Position numbers and translations under genes: made by a program. Below, one piece after another: positions 31,058 to 41,625 of a stretch of DNA of 64,000 nucleotides. Under the pieces are notes generated by a model, which made no database searches, was not told where the DNA came from, and worked only from the letters and a program-made list of their open reading frames with translations. Numbering within the stretch: the first letter of the stretch is position 1; each line of letters begins with the position of its first letter. This DNA comes from Nannochloris sp. 'desiccata'. Lineage: Eukaryota; Chlorophyta; Trebouxiophyceae; Chlorellales; Chlorellaceae. The stretch is from the NCBI GenBank assembly GCA_019044685.2, contig JAGTXX020000009.1:62001-126000 (forward strand). Reading direction: 5' to 3'.

Positions 31058-31418
31058 ATGTATATTTATCGTGCTGCAGAAAGTGGGGAAAACGAGTGTT
31101 CAATGAAAGAGTGAAATATTAGTTCAACTGAAATTCAAACAATTAACTTTTGCTCACCTAGATTTCTACTGTTCGCACAGCTCTAGCTGCAATCAGCAAG
31201 CCGATAGATTATTTTAGAAATATAATCTTTAGTATGGAGCCTTGATCACTATGAAGGGCAAACTTATTTTGTTTGTTTTTCTCTCGTGCTGGGCCTGCGT
31301 TGCTAAGATTATCTTAAAGACCTGCCACTGCTTTGATCGTCGTCCTGGGCTGCTTGCAGTTCGTTTCGACGCTTTACAAAGATGAATACTCTACAAAATT
31401 GGTACTAAGATACATACA
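31058..31418. other. intergenic, with a 44-codon signal-like ORF
   Basis: About 360 bases between two minus-strand genes. On the plus strand 31251-31385 is a 44-codon frame starting with a hydrophobic, Cys-containing leader (MKGKLILFVFLSCWACVAK). It may be chance. Confidence 0.3.
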
Positions 31419-34400
31419 TTAAACATCACTATCGTCAGAAAATTCATCTCTAGAAGCAGTTTGTAGCAATGCCTGCTCATACACAGCTTCCTTGGCTTGC
31501 CTGGCCAGGGCGGCGGTGGTATTTTGAGCACCTCCTGCAGGGCAAGAAAATGGATGCCGCGTTTGCAGAGGCGCCTGATGCTGTTGCTGATGTCGATGTC
31601 CTTCTTCTCCTTCCCATTTACGTTTAAATCCACCACCAGCACTAGTGTCATGATCATCGACACCAACACCGCTGCCTAAATTGTGCTGTTGAAACCCTTG
31701 CTGCTGCTGCTGCTGTGGTCTCTGTTCCTGTACTACAGGATGGAATAAAAACGGATACATATTCCTCATTACCTCTTCATACGCTCCTCGCATCGCATTT
31801 AACGCTTCCAAAGCAGGTGCATGTGATAAACAACACCCTGCAAAATTTACTGCATCAATATGCAAATGCCCAGCAAAGCCAGGAGGCAATTGATACGGTA
31901 CTAAAGAAAGAACAGCTTGGAGACCCCATGGAGGTGCAAGACATGCTTTATGTAGCCACTCATGTAAAGGGTTTGGTGACTCCATTGCTTGGGCTGCGAG
32001 ATTGAATGAATCGAATATGCCATCAAGTGAAATACGCTGTGCGTCAATTTCTGTCATAGCAGCACCTTGATGTAAAGCAAAAGAGGTCCAGGAAGAGACT
32101 TCTCCAGGGATTATTTCAAGTAATGGAGCTCTGCGGACTATAGCATCTAGAGAATTAGGGTTAAAAGAGACTTTATTAGCGGCACTAAGAAGAGGCGGCG
32201 AGGTATCTCTCTTATTCTCGTAGTAATTATGTGTGTCCAAGTGTTGAGGGGGCCCCTTGGGCCAATTTAGACCTGATGGTTCAATTATTTGAGCAGGCTG
32301 CACTTCTACATCACTCATTTTCTTTCTTTCTTTACCTGTTCGTGCATTATTACCGGTAACAGCTTTATGTCCAGCCATCAACATCGCAATAGCATCCACT
32401 TTAGGCTCAGCTTCGTGTTTATTGAAACCAGCGTCATCAGCTGCCAGAACATCAGTTGTCAGTTTCACCGGAACTGCAGGGGGATCAGCTTGCAACCTAG
32501 TGAAAAACGCTTCCATCGACCCAAACGCCGTTTGAAAATTTGGTTGCGGCGCAATGGCACCCCTCAACCATCTCGATAAACTTTTTTGATATTTTGCTTG
32601 TTGAAACCTCTCATCCATTAATATAATAGCGCCCCAATCACCACGATGACGAATACAGCGCCCTATCGCTTGATTTAACGCCCTGAACGCTTGCTGTTCA
32701 TACCATACACCACCTGGAAGTAATCCCAGTGTTTTAGTACCAGCATCGTTAAATTTTCTTTTGGCATCGACTTTTGTGTCTTTGATATTCGGGAACGGGA
32801 TTCCCACTACTATAACTCCACGAGCATTCGCATCAGCGAAATCTAGCCCTTCAGAGACTTTACCACGACACACAGCCATGAAGAGTCCACCACGTCCAGA
32901 CGCGATTGCAGCGTAATATTCAGTCATCACTTGTTGAAGTGCTTCACCACCACCGGTACGTGGCTCCCGTACTATCGTTTTCATTTGGTCCATCCTAGCA
33001 TATAACCCCGTCACTTTCCACCGTGCACAGAGTTTATCTAATAATGCATATGATGGTAAGAATAATAAAAGACCATCAGGAACGGTACGGCAGGCTTGTA
33101 GTACTGTATTGCCCACTGCATCTTGAAAGGCGGTCTTATCAGTGTGTTGATAGGTAGCTAATAATTTCTCGCCGCCGGGCCCAGTGCCTACAGCACCAGC
33201 CCAGACTTGTTTAGCCATGTTTACTACATGAGGTGCTTCTAGTTTTATAGTGAAATCGGTGCCTAGTTCAGAGGCAAACGAGTCCATTGGGGAGAGCGTG
33301 CCTGAGGTTAGAATAATCGAATGTGTGGATTTTTCTAATTTTCTAAATGCTACTGCTGGGTTGAGACACCATAATGAGAATGTGAAGAAATGGTCAGGTA
33401 GAGGGCCTAAAGAAGAACCGCTGGGAGTATCAGAAGAGGGCACAAGCAATCGAGCTCGAATGCCAGCATCACCACCAGCGCCGCCACCAGCAGACATGTG
33501 TTCACGTTTCACCACAAGTCTGAAATCTCTACCACCATCAGTACTCTCCTCATGGACTAATCTTACGATTTGAATCAATCTAGACACGACACCGAGAGCG
33601 CCAGCACCGACACGTACCGCCTTTGCCGCTGATCCCACTGGCTGTTTGTTCTCAGCACCTGGAACAGCAGCAACACTCGGTCCATTACTATTCGCCATTG
33701 CTTCATCCTCCTCACGTGCTGCTTGATATGTTTCCCATAATAACTCCATTTTATCTGGGCCTAAACCGAGATTATTTAGTTCTGCCATCATCTGTGCCGC
33801 TTGCCATAATTTTTCATATGGCTGTTCATACCTATTATTGTGTCTACCACGATTATACCCACCACCTTGGTGAGTGTTAGCGTTACTGGAAGCTATAGCA
33901 TCTTGTTCTTTTAAATCCATCCATTTCAGCATTGTGTCCATCATGAAGCACAGCGGTTCATACAAGTGAGGTTTTTTGTTGTACTGTAAAGCTCTTTTTA
34001 AAGCACCTAGAGTCTCCATCACAGTAAACCTTTCTAAATCTAGAGATGCAGCTTCACGAGCTACATCTTCGATATTATGAGCTTCGTCGAATATAATAAT
34101 AGTATTTTCTAATTCAATCCCCATTGAACGGCAAACAACAGGGTCTACGAGATAATTATAAGGTCCAAAAATCAGTTCAGCATCTTGAGAAAGCTTACGA
34201 GATAAGTAGTATGGGCATCCCTTTTGTCGTTTTCCTACTTTACACAGGTCTTCTATATCGTGGACTGTTCGAGTGACTGCTGTGTTGAGCATTGTGTTGA
34301 CGCCTTTAAAATAATTGCACTGGCTTTCTTTTAGTAATTCATCACAAGCTTGTTCTAAAGGGCCTTTCTGACCACGAGCATGTGAGTTGACACAATAGTG

Positions 34401-35207
34401 CTGTTTAGAAGCGAGGACAGCCATACGTGGGGTGTAGCCTGATCGTTTTAGTTCAGCGACGACTTGTGCTATTTGAGAGTGGGTGCGGGTGGCGTAGTAG
34501 ATGCGAGGAGGTTTTTGATTTTGTATTACTGGAGGTTCACCAGGGTTAGTTGCTGCAGGGTGATCTGCAGGCAAGAAACCACCTCCTGTATTGGGATTAG
34601 TAGATGCTGCTGGCTGCTCTGACTTGACAAAGCCACCACCACCGCCACCACTACCACTGTCCTTATTATTACCCCCAGTCGAAGGGGAGGCAGAATCTAG
34701 GTTCACTTGGAACTGTGAATCCGGGGAATTTTTGGATTGTTCCGTAGCGTCTGTAGGTAACGTAAATAAATCGTATTTGATTTCCCCGATTCTAACTGTG
34801 GGATTAAGCGGGGTGGTGTCGCTGACTGGCAATCCTTGAGCGTCAAAACCAGCAGCGTGGGCAGCCATTTCAGCGCGCTGCTGGGCCATGCCTTCTTCAA
34901 TTCGCTGCTTCTCGCGTTGCTGCCAGGCGAGGGAAGCACAGAGCAGAGACAGAGTTTTACCAGAACCTGCAGTTTGAAATTTTAAAATTTAGTTGAGGAA
35001 GGAGGCTCAGAACAATTCTGCATTGCTGTTAGATGCATTGCGAGATTTGCTTCATTTTGGACGTATTGATAGCTTACCGGTGGGAGCTTCTAATAGAGCG
35101 TTCTTTCCTCCCTCTAAAGCTTGGATCATCTTACTCATCATAGCGATTTGCGTCCCATAAGCTTGGTGTGGAAAGCGAACGTCGCATCCTCCTATTTTAT
35201 AATTCAT
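31419..35207 (-). CDS. BRIP1: FANCJ/BRIP1-type iron-sulfur DNA helicase
   Basis: Two exons on the minus strand, 35207-35078 and 34966-31419, give 1225 residues, close to human BRIP1. The intron (CCG|GTAAGC to CTGCAG) splits Walker A, which reads APT-GSGKT at residues 41-48. The start YKIGGCDVRFPHQAYGTQ matches the BRIP1 N-terminus and Q motif. The Fe-S cysteines lie in HYCVNS, QACDE, SQCNYF and KGCPYY. DEAHNIEDVAR is motif II, LTSGTLSPMDSF, LFMAVCRGKVSEGLDF and AIGRCIRHRGDWG are the later motifs. The enzyme unwinds D-loops and G-quadruplexes in crosslink repair. A large Gly/Ser insertion follows motif I, and the C-terminal 250 residues are poorly conserved with poly-Gln. RTEL1 and DDX11 are less likely given EDVAREAAS and the N-terminus. 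Confidence 0.92.
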
Positions 35208-35769
35208 AGTATTATTAGAGTCCCACTTGGGAAATTTTAGGGGTAATTATTCGCAAAACGAGTAATTGTTAGCAGTTAAAGATTTGCATGGCCGTTCAAT
35301 ATGATAGACGAAGAAATAAAGACCTAATTATATGTCTCGCGGCCACTACGTAATATTCAAATATCAATCTTCGCCTATAATCTGATATATATTTTGAGGA
35401 GTCTTGAAATTCATGCTGCTTTGTGTGCTTTGTCTCAGTTTTCTCGGGGCGGTGGCACAAGAGTTTTATATTTCCTACCAATTAAATAATTCCCCAACTT
35501 CAATCGATTTTAAGTTATTGAACAAAGTATTTGCGTCTGATTTACTGCAAACTTCCCCTAAAATATACATTTTGCTAGTGTAAAGTTCACTTCCATTGCT
35601 GACAACGCCGCACCCAGACTGGCCTCAGATATTTTTATTGATTTTTTTGCTTGATTAATTTAGTCATCACAATTTTCAATCTGTTGCAAAAAACATTTGA
35701 TTGTTATTTGTCAATTGCAAGTGAATTGGTTAGCCTTTGCTCATTGTCTTACTTCCAATAAAGTTCGCC
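35208..35769. promoter_or_regulatory. divergent region BRIP1 / lumenal pentapeptide protein
   Basis: 562 AT-rich bases between head-to-head start codons. Must hold both promoters; nothing else recognised. Confidence 0.4.
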
Positions 35770-36564
35770 ATGATCTCTTTGAAAGCAACACCCTTTACCA
35801 GCCCAATAGCTTACGTTGCTCCCAAGCGCCAAACTACAATGCAAGGTGGGAAATTTATTACCTGTTTAATGTCGGATCCTTCGCAGTGGTCGTTCCGACA
35901 ACAATTTACCATGCCATTCCATGTTCTCTCTTCTTTTAAAATGTTTCAACTAAGTATCTATCACTCCGCTAAGTCATTTTTCAATCCATTTAATTATGCA
36001 GCTGCACCTCGTTTTGCTGGAACTGCAACTGGACTTGCTGGTCTCCTTGCAGCTGCTTCTCTACTTGCATCGCCTCCCGCTCTTGCCGAAATCAGACTCC
36101 CTCCTCTCTCAAACGACCCCAATAGATGCGAACGTGCCTTTGTCGGCAACACTATCGGTCAAGCAAATGGTGTATCCGACACTGCACTCGACTTACGTTT
36201 CTGCAACCTTTCTGGGAAGAACCTCAAAGCTAAAGTTCTCTCTGGAGCTTTGATGTCAGATTCTGATCTCTCTGGTGCTAATCTCCAAGAAGCTGTCATG
36301 AGCAAAGCGTATGCTGTGGGCATTAACTTATCTGGTGCTGATCTCAGTAACAGCGTCCTTGATCGTGCTGATTTTAACAAGGGTAATCTGAAAGGTGCTA
36401 CACTTAGAAATGCAGTCATTACTGGTTGTACATTCGTTGATGCTAATTTAGAAAACGCTGACTTTGAAGATGCATTGATTGGAAATGAAGATGCAAAGAG
36501 GTTGTGTTTAAATCCTACGTTGACTGGAGAGAGCAGAGATCAGGTTGGATGCCGTAGTAAGTAA
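35770..36564 (+). CDS. thylakoid lumenal pentapeptide-repeat protein
   Basis: Two exons, 35770-35845 and 36002-36564, give 212 residues; donor CAAG|GTGGGA, acceptor ATGCAG, joining TTMQ-AAPRF. The N-terminus is bipartite: a stromal transit part (MISLKATPFTSPIAYVAPKR) then a hydrophobic lumen-targeting core ending LLASPPALA before EIRLPP. About a dozen pentapeptide repeats of A(D/N)LxX type follow (LSGKNLKAKVLSGAL, DLSGANLQEAV, DFNKGNLKGATL, DANLENADFED), which build a right-handed quadrilateral beta helix. Plant TL15/TL17-type proteins share this layout and are of unclear function. Without splicing the frame is open but the targeting peptide is less convincing. Confidence 0.88.
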   Translation: MISLKATPFTSPIAYVAPKRQTTMQGGKFITCLMSDPSQWSFRQQFTMPFHVLSSFKMFQLSIYHSAKSFFNPFNYAAAPRFAGTATGLAGLLAAASLLASPPALAEIRLPPLSNDPNRCERAFVGNTIGQANGVSDTALDLRFCNLSGKNLKAKVLSGALMSDSDLSGANLQEAVMSKAYAVGINLSGADLSNSVLDRADFNKGNLKGATLRNAVITGCTFVDANLENADFEDALIGNEDAKRLCLNPTLTGESRDQVGCRSK

Positions 36565-37128
36565 AGAAAGTCTTTTTTGAGTGAGGACCCCAGATGATGT
36601 GTCGTAAATATCTTTTGTTTTTTTTCTCCAATCGAAATGATGATAATTGATAATGGTACACGCTCATCCTAATTCGCTAATGATATCGCTCGCCAAGCAA
36701 ATGAAGTAATTCAATAACAGCACTGTAACTTTCGAGTAATTTTATCAAGCTTTTTTTTTGTCCAAAACTTAATTCTGGACCTAGACTACCTAGGGCATTG
36801 CAGTTTCTGGTGATGACTTCATCTAGTAAGCATCGCATAGCATCCTATATGTATATTTAGTATTGTGGTTATAAAATACCATTTACACGAGATTAGCCGC
36901 AGATAGTAGTGCGTTTCCGTCAATTTAATTGAAACCCTCGAATCCAATCCACAACTGCGAATACTACAAAGACCCTATTCTTTCAAACTTAGGGGTCACT
37001 GCGCTAACATTTTGGCTCTTTTGAAGACCTTTATCGCAAAGATTTGGGCCAATCAGGACCATTTTGCTTATTTTTTAAAGACCTACTTTGCAAACTAGCC
37101 AGCGGTCGCTGACCTGCTTGAACCAACC
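36565..37128. other. intergenic, nothing recognised
   Basis: About 560 AT-rich bases between two plus-strand genes. No ORF or repeat of note. Confidence 0.45.
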
Positions 37129-39363
37129 ATGTTTGAAAAAGTCAAAGCTTGGCCCAGGAAGGCCAAATACAATATTGACATCTTCATGACTGACAAACTA
37201 AACTTTAGCAATCGACAGCGGCACCTCACATGGCACGCTCTCCAACTACTTCGCGACCAGGTACTGGCTGTCATACCCATCAGTCTGCTTCAAATTTTCG
37301 TCCTTGGCGTCTTCTTCCAGCAAACTATCAATGACGCAGGCCTTCAAGTTATGGGTTTATTTTTGGCTATTATTGGCTTAGCTCTCTTCTTGGATGGTTT
37401 GCGCATTGCCATTATGCCTTTGGCTGAAGTACTGGGCAAAGAGCTACCGAAAAAACTTCATCTCGTATTTGTCCTCCTCATCGCTGGGTTTATTGGCATC
37501 CTTGTGACGTATGCGGAGCCCGCCGTGGCAAGTCTGAGACCCCTCGGTAGCCTTGTAGACCCAAATGAGGCCCCTTACCTTTACTTTGTAATGAATCAAC
37601 AGCAAGAGTTAATGGTCTTTGCCATCGGTGCTGGCGTCGGAGTCGCTGCGATTATCGGTACGCTTCGCTTTATTAAAGGTTGGGCGTTGAAACCAATTAT
37701 GTTTGCTTCTCTGGCACCGACCGTGGCTATGTCATGCTATATGCAATGGGGGAATCCAGATTTAGCTCCGTGTATTGCCTTGGCGTGGGATGTAGGTGGT
37801 GTGACTACGGGCCCTGTCACGGTCCCTGTCTTGCTTGCATTAGGCATCGGTGTCATGCATTCTACCCGTCAGCGTAGACTCGCTCGTGCAGCTCTTGAAG
37901 GAGCGGTCAATACTGGAAGTGGAAATGCTCTTGAAGGATTTGGAATCGTCACATTAGCTTCATTGTGGCCTATTCTTGCTGTGCAATTGATGGCCATTAT
38001 CGATGGGGCTATTTACGACAAAGACTATGTGGTGGAACAAGCAAATCTGGCTGCTGAAACCCCCGCTGCTACCAGTGCCGTTGAAACTTCTCCGTTGAAA
38101 GAAGTAATCTATGCTATTCGATCAATTATGCCTTTGGTCATTGTTTTGCTATTCCTTGTAGTGGTGGTCTTGCGTACTTCTTTACCAGAATGTACTTGGT
38201 GGGTAGATCCACCTGCTGAAGAGGATATTTCAGTACGGGATGGATCTATACGGAGTGGAGACACCTATACAAGCACTGATTCTAAACCGTCAAGTATGCC
38301 AACCGAATTAGACCGTGCAAGTGTGGCTATTGCGAAGGGACTGGAGCGGCATAATTCAGAGGCGTCGATGGCTTCTTTAGAGAGTGGAAGTGGACATGGC
38401 GGCGACGCTGCGTTGACTGCTATTACAGAATCCAAAAGGGGCCAAAGTGAAGAAGAAGCAAAAGCAAAAGCATCAGAAGAAGAGGGGGATGAAAAAGTAG
38501 GGTGCTGGTCTCGTTTTACAAGAGGTCTTCGTAATCAAGCACCATTGATCGTAGGCATTGCCTGTACTCAAATAGGCATGATAATGTTCAATGAAGGTTT
38601 AACCTATTCTTTTACTAAATTGGGTGACCAGACTGGTATAACCTTACCTGCTGCCTTTGAGAAAGTACCCCAGTTTGTCAAAAGTCCGTACTACAGCTAT
38701 GCTGGTGGTCTTATTTTGGTCTTTGTAGTCGTATTCATCTTGGGTGTCCTGGCAACAAGGGCAGAACCCGCTCTCAATGTTCTAGGAAGAACTGTTGAAC
38801 GTCTTTCTGGTGGCAGTTTCACTGCAAAGATGCTTATTAGCTCTGTTTGCGTCGGTGTAGGGTGTGGATTAGTTGCTGGTGCAGCTAAAATCATCTTTTC
38901 AATCCCGATCATTTACTTCATCTTGGGAAAATATGCAATCGCAACGGGGTTAACACTGGTCACTGGAGAGGCTTTGACTGCAATAGCCTGGGACTCTGCA
39001 GGCGTAACGACAGGACCCGTGACCGTGCCTTTTGTTTTGTCTATTGGAATTGGTTTCTCAACCTCTCTTGGATCCTCTGATGGGTTTGGCCTTCTCACTA
39101 TTGCTTCTGTGGCGCCGATTATTTCAGTTTTGTTAACTTCATTGCTGCGGAAACCAGCCAAAACTGCTCGGAGACAGTTATCCCAGGGTGCCCGTACGCT
39201 GGGCCGTAGTGTGACCAATATGAGAGCATTGCGATCGATGAAGAGAACTCCTTCTCTTGCTATGGCGGCGTTTGCATCAAATGCTGGAGGGAGTACAGCG
39301 CCAACGCCAGATTCTTCGCTTCGGGGTGGAACCCAATATGGGGCTGGGGATGATGCAGCTTAA
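37129..39363 (+). CDS. DUF1538 multi-span membrane protein, two repeats
   Basis: Single exon, 744 residues. It contains two homologous membrane halves, each with about six spans. The first (about 35-300) and the second (about 460-690) share the signature AWDVGGVTTGPVTVPVLLA and AWDSAGVTTGPVTVPFVLS, and each has a GFGIVTLAS / GFGLLTIAS segment. This is the DUF1538 family of bacteria and algae, predicted transporters of unknown substrate. A hydrophilic Ser/Glu/Lys-rich loop of about 110 residues (about 345-455) separates the halves. The N-terminus is basic and polar with no clear transit peptide; the last 80 residues are basic and Ser-rich. Function is unknown. Confidence 0.85.
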   Translation: MFEKVKAWPRKAKYNIDIFMTDKLNFSNRQRHLTWHALQLLRDQVLAVIPISLLQIFVLGVFFQQTINDAGLQVMGLFLAIIGLALFLDGLRIAIMPLAEVLGKELPKKLHLVFVLLIAGFIGILVTYAEPAVASLRPLGSLVDPNEAPYLYFVMNQQQELMVFAIGAGVGVAAIIGTLRFIKGWALKPIMFASLAPTVAMSCYMQWGNPDLAPCIALAWDVGGVTTGPVTVPVLLALGIGVMHSTRQRRLARAALEGAVNTGSGNALEGFGIVTLASLWPILAVQLMAIIDGAIYDKDYVVEQANLAAETPAATSAVETSPLKEVIYAIRSIMPLVIVLLFLVVVVLRTSLPECTWWVDPPAEEDISVRDGSIRSGDTYTSTDSKPSSMPTELDRASVAIAKGLERHNSEASMASLESGSGHGGDAALTAITESKRGQSEEEAKAKASEEEGDEKVGCWSRFTRGLRNQAPLIVGIACTQIGMIMFNEGLTYSFTKLGDQTGITLPAAFEKVPQFVKSPYYSYAGGLILVFVVVFILGVLATRAEPALNVLGRTVERLSGGSFTAKMLISSVCVGVGCGLVAGAAKIIFSIPIIYFILGKYAIATGLTLVTGEALTAIAWDSAGVTTGPVTVPFVLSIGIGFSTSLGSSDGFGLLTIASVAPIISVLLTSLLRKPAKTARRQLSQGARTLGRSVTNMRALRSMKRTPSLAMAAFASNAGGSTAPTPDSSLRGGTQYGAGDDAA

Positions 39364-39762
39364 TAGCCCATATTGAAGATAATGATGATACTTATAAATA
39401 ATAGCAACTTTATAAAATTTTAGATAAATAAATCAATTTTTACAACACCGGCTTCTGGGCGGCAACCTTTTATATTAGTTTCTCTTTTTGTGGCTTGCGT
39501 TCCGTCTGTACATTCTTGTGATTTAGTGCATGTATATAGGGCAGCCATTCTTTTGACGGTCGTTTTTTTCCCTTGTTCTTTTCCCTGCTCCTAATATCCC
39601 AGCCAACTTTGAGGGAGGCGCGGCTGCACTTTAAAAATTATGGCTATGGATTTCTTCTTTTCCTCGCTCCAACTCAACAGATATCATAGTGCAATTATAG
39701 ATTAATATTTAACAACATAAATTCCATCAATAACCACAGCAAAAATCTCCATCTGCGCCAAA
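39364..39762. other. intergenic, nothing recognised
   Basis: About 400 bases between two plus-strand genes, T-rich just downstream of the DUF1538 stop. No gene seen. Confidence 0.4.
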
Positions 39763-41302
39763 ATGAACACATCATCAAAGGATGCGATCATCTTTTGTGC
39801 AGGTGCTGCGCTTGGAGCAGGCGCCATTTATTATATAACTGAACGCGTGAAGCGTATCAATACAAATCCGTATGCATCAATAAACTTTACTGCAAATGGA
39901 ATAGACAACCCTGCAGAGGTGCAGTTGCAAGCATTGCCATTCAGCGCGGCCACGCCACCCGCTGCAATTGAGGGTGCAACCACTAACAACGACAAGATGA
40001 TCAATTTCGAAAAGGACGATGTTCTTGTTGAACAGCTTACTAGGAACGTACAATTTTTCGGTCTTGAGGGCCAGAAAAAGATAGCTAATGCCTTTGTAGT
40101 CGTCGTAGGACTGGGGGTAAGAGAGACTTTTATATACATTTTCCTTAACCGGCCGGTGGCACCACCTTTTTCTCCCTCTGTTCATTTTTTTTCAGCCAAG
40201 TTTATTTATCACGGCTTCTTTCTTGCAGGGCGTGGGCAGTCATTGTGCGCATTTACTTCTCCGTAGCGGTGTAGGTCACCTCCGTTTAGTAGACTTCGAT
40301 CAGCTGACTCTCTCATCACTCAACCGACACTGCCTTGCAACTCGAGCCGACGTGGGCCTTCCAAAGGCCACGTGCTTACACCGCCATTTCATGGAGATAT
40401 CACCTGAAACGTATGTTGAGGCTATGTGCGAAATGTATACTGATGACACAGAAGAAAGTATCCTTTCTGGGCGCCCAGATTACGTCATCGATGCAATCGA
40501 TAATATAGACACAAAAGTATCGCTACTCGCTGCATGTAAACGACGGAATATTCCAGTTTTATGCGTTGCTGGTGCTGGTGCCAAAGCAGATCCAACACGA
40601 TTGCGATTTGCAGATATAAGCGCGAGTGCTGTTGACCCACTGGCGAGATCTGTACGATATCGTCTAAGGAAAGATTATGGTATTTCTAGTGGAATACAAG
40701 TACTACTCTCCAATGAAAAACCTCGTTGTGGGCTGGTTTCTGGAGTAGAAGATCCTGCCGATTTAGGTGATTACCAGGTAATCCCTAATTTTCGTATTCG
40801 TACTATTCCAGTACTCGGTACGACACCTGCCATATTTGGACTGGCGGCAGCAGGCCATGTACTTTGTGAGCTTGCCAAATCACCGTTGCATCCTACACCC
40901 ATGTATAGAATCCAAAATAAAGCTATTCAGACACAATATGATAGACTAGAACAACGAGAAATTGAATTTTTTGGGATTACGAGTACAGATCAACTGGGCG
41001 TGGATTTACAAGAAGTTGAAATCCTAATTAAAGAAGTGTGGCAAGGCAGCAGTGCGAGGGCTCCTGTGCCGCCTGCTGATGATCAGAGTGTAACGCGAGG
41101 GTTAGGGAATTTGGTATTAACACGGTGGGATCGTACTCGAAATGGGTGTGTTGATAATTTAGTATTATTAACAAAAGATGAAGCTGACGAGCACGACGGG
41201 TGTGATTTTGAACAGTTGAAAATGAACGAGCCTCAGTTTGTAGAAAAGGTGGAGAAGAAGTTGGCAAGGGCACGGAGAGATTTTCTATACAGTTATTATT
41301 AG
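39763..41302 (+). CDS. tRNA N6-threonylcarbamoyladenosine dehydratase (TcdA/Tcd1 homologue)
   Basis: Two exons, 39763-40116 and 40229-41302, give 475 residues; the intron (GGGG|GTAAGA to TTGCAG) splits the nucleotide-binding loop and rebuilds VVVGLG-GVGSH. It is an E1/MoeB/ThiF-like ATPase: VDFDQLTLSSLNRH, DYVIDAIDNIDTK, VLCVAGAGAKADPTRL and SGVEDPADLGDYQ are characteristic of TcdA and of yeast Tcd1/Tcd2, which cyclise t6A37 of ANN-decoding tRNAs to ct6A. An N-terminal hydrophobic segment (IIFCAGAALGAGAIYYI) should anchor it in a membrane, consistent with the mitochondrial outer-membrane placement of the yeast proteins. The 130-residue C-terminal extension is typical of the eukaryotic form. 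Confidence 0.93.
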
Positions 41303-41625
41303 AGAATGCAGAAGAGATAGTGTTTTGGTGGTTGTAGAGATTTCTTTACTGAAAAATATTATATTATTATTTTTCTGTCGTCGTCGTTATTATTGCGGAT
41401 GGGCAAGGTCAGATAGAAAATTCTTTGAAAATTTTCTGTCATTAAAGGAAAACAAAGAAAACATTAATTTATTCAAGAGAGGGGGAAAAAACAAAGCGGA
41501 TACTCCGCATAAAGCCTGCTTGCAAAACAAGTATGTTTTTTTTAAGTAAAGATAAAGAAAAAGGTATCGACGAAAACTTTCCAGAAGCCCTTTTCAAAAA
41601 GGAAAAGAAAGGATCAAGCCAAGTA
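41303..41625. other. convergent 3' region, purine-rich on the plus strand
   Basis: About 320 bases between the dehydratase and Ku80 stops; the second half is A/G-rich on the plus strand, that is, pyrimidine-rich downstream of Ku80 on its own strand. No gene seen. Confidence 0.4.

Noticed and set aside
31251..31385. A 44-codon plus-strand ORF with a signal-like hydrophobic start
   Set aside because: Too short, no conserved feature beyond hydrophobicity, and AT-rich DNA produces such frames readily; noted only in the intergenic entry.
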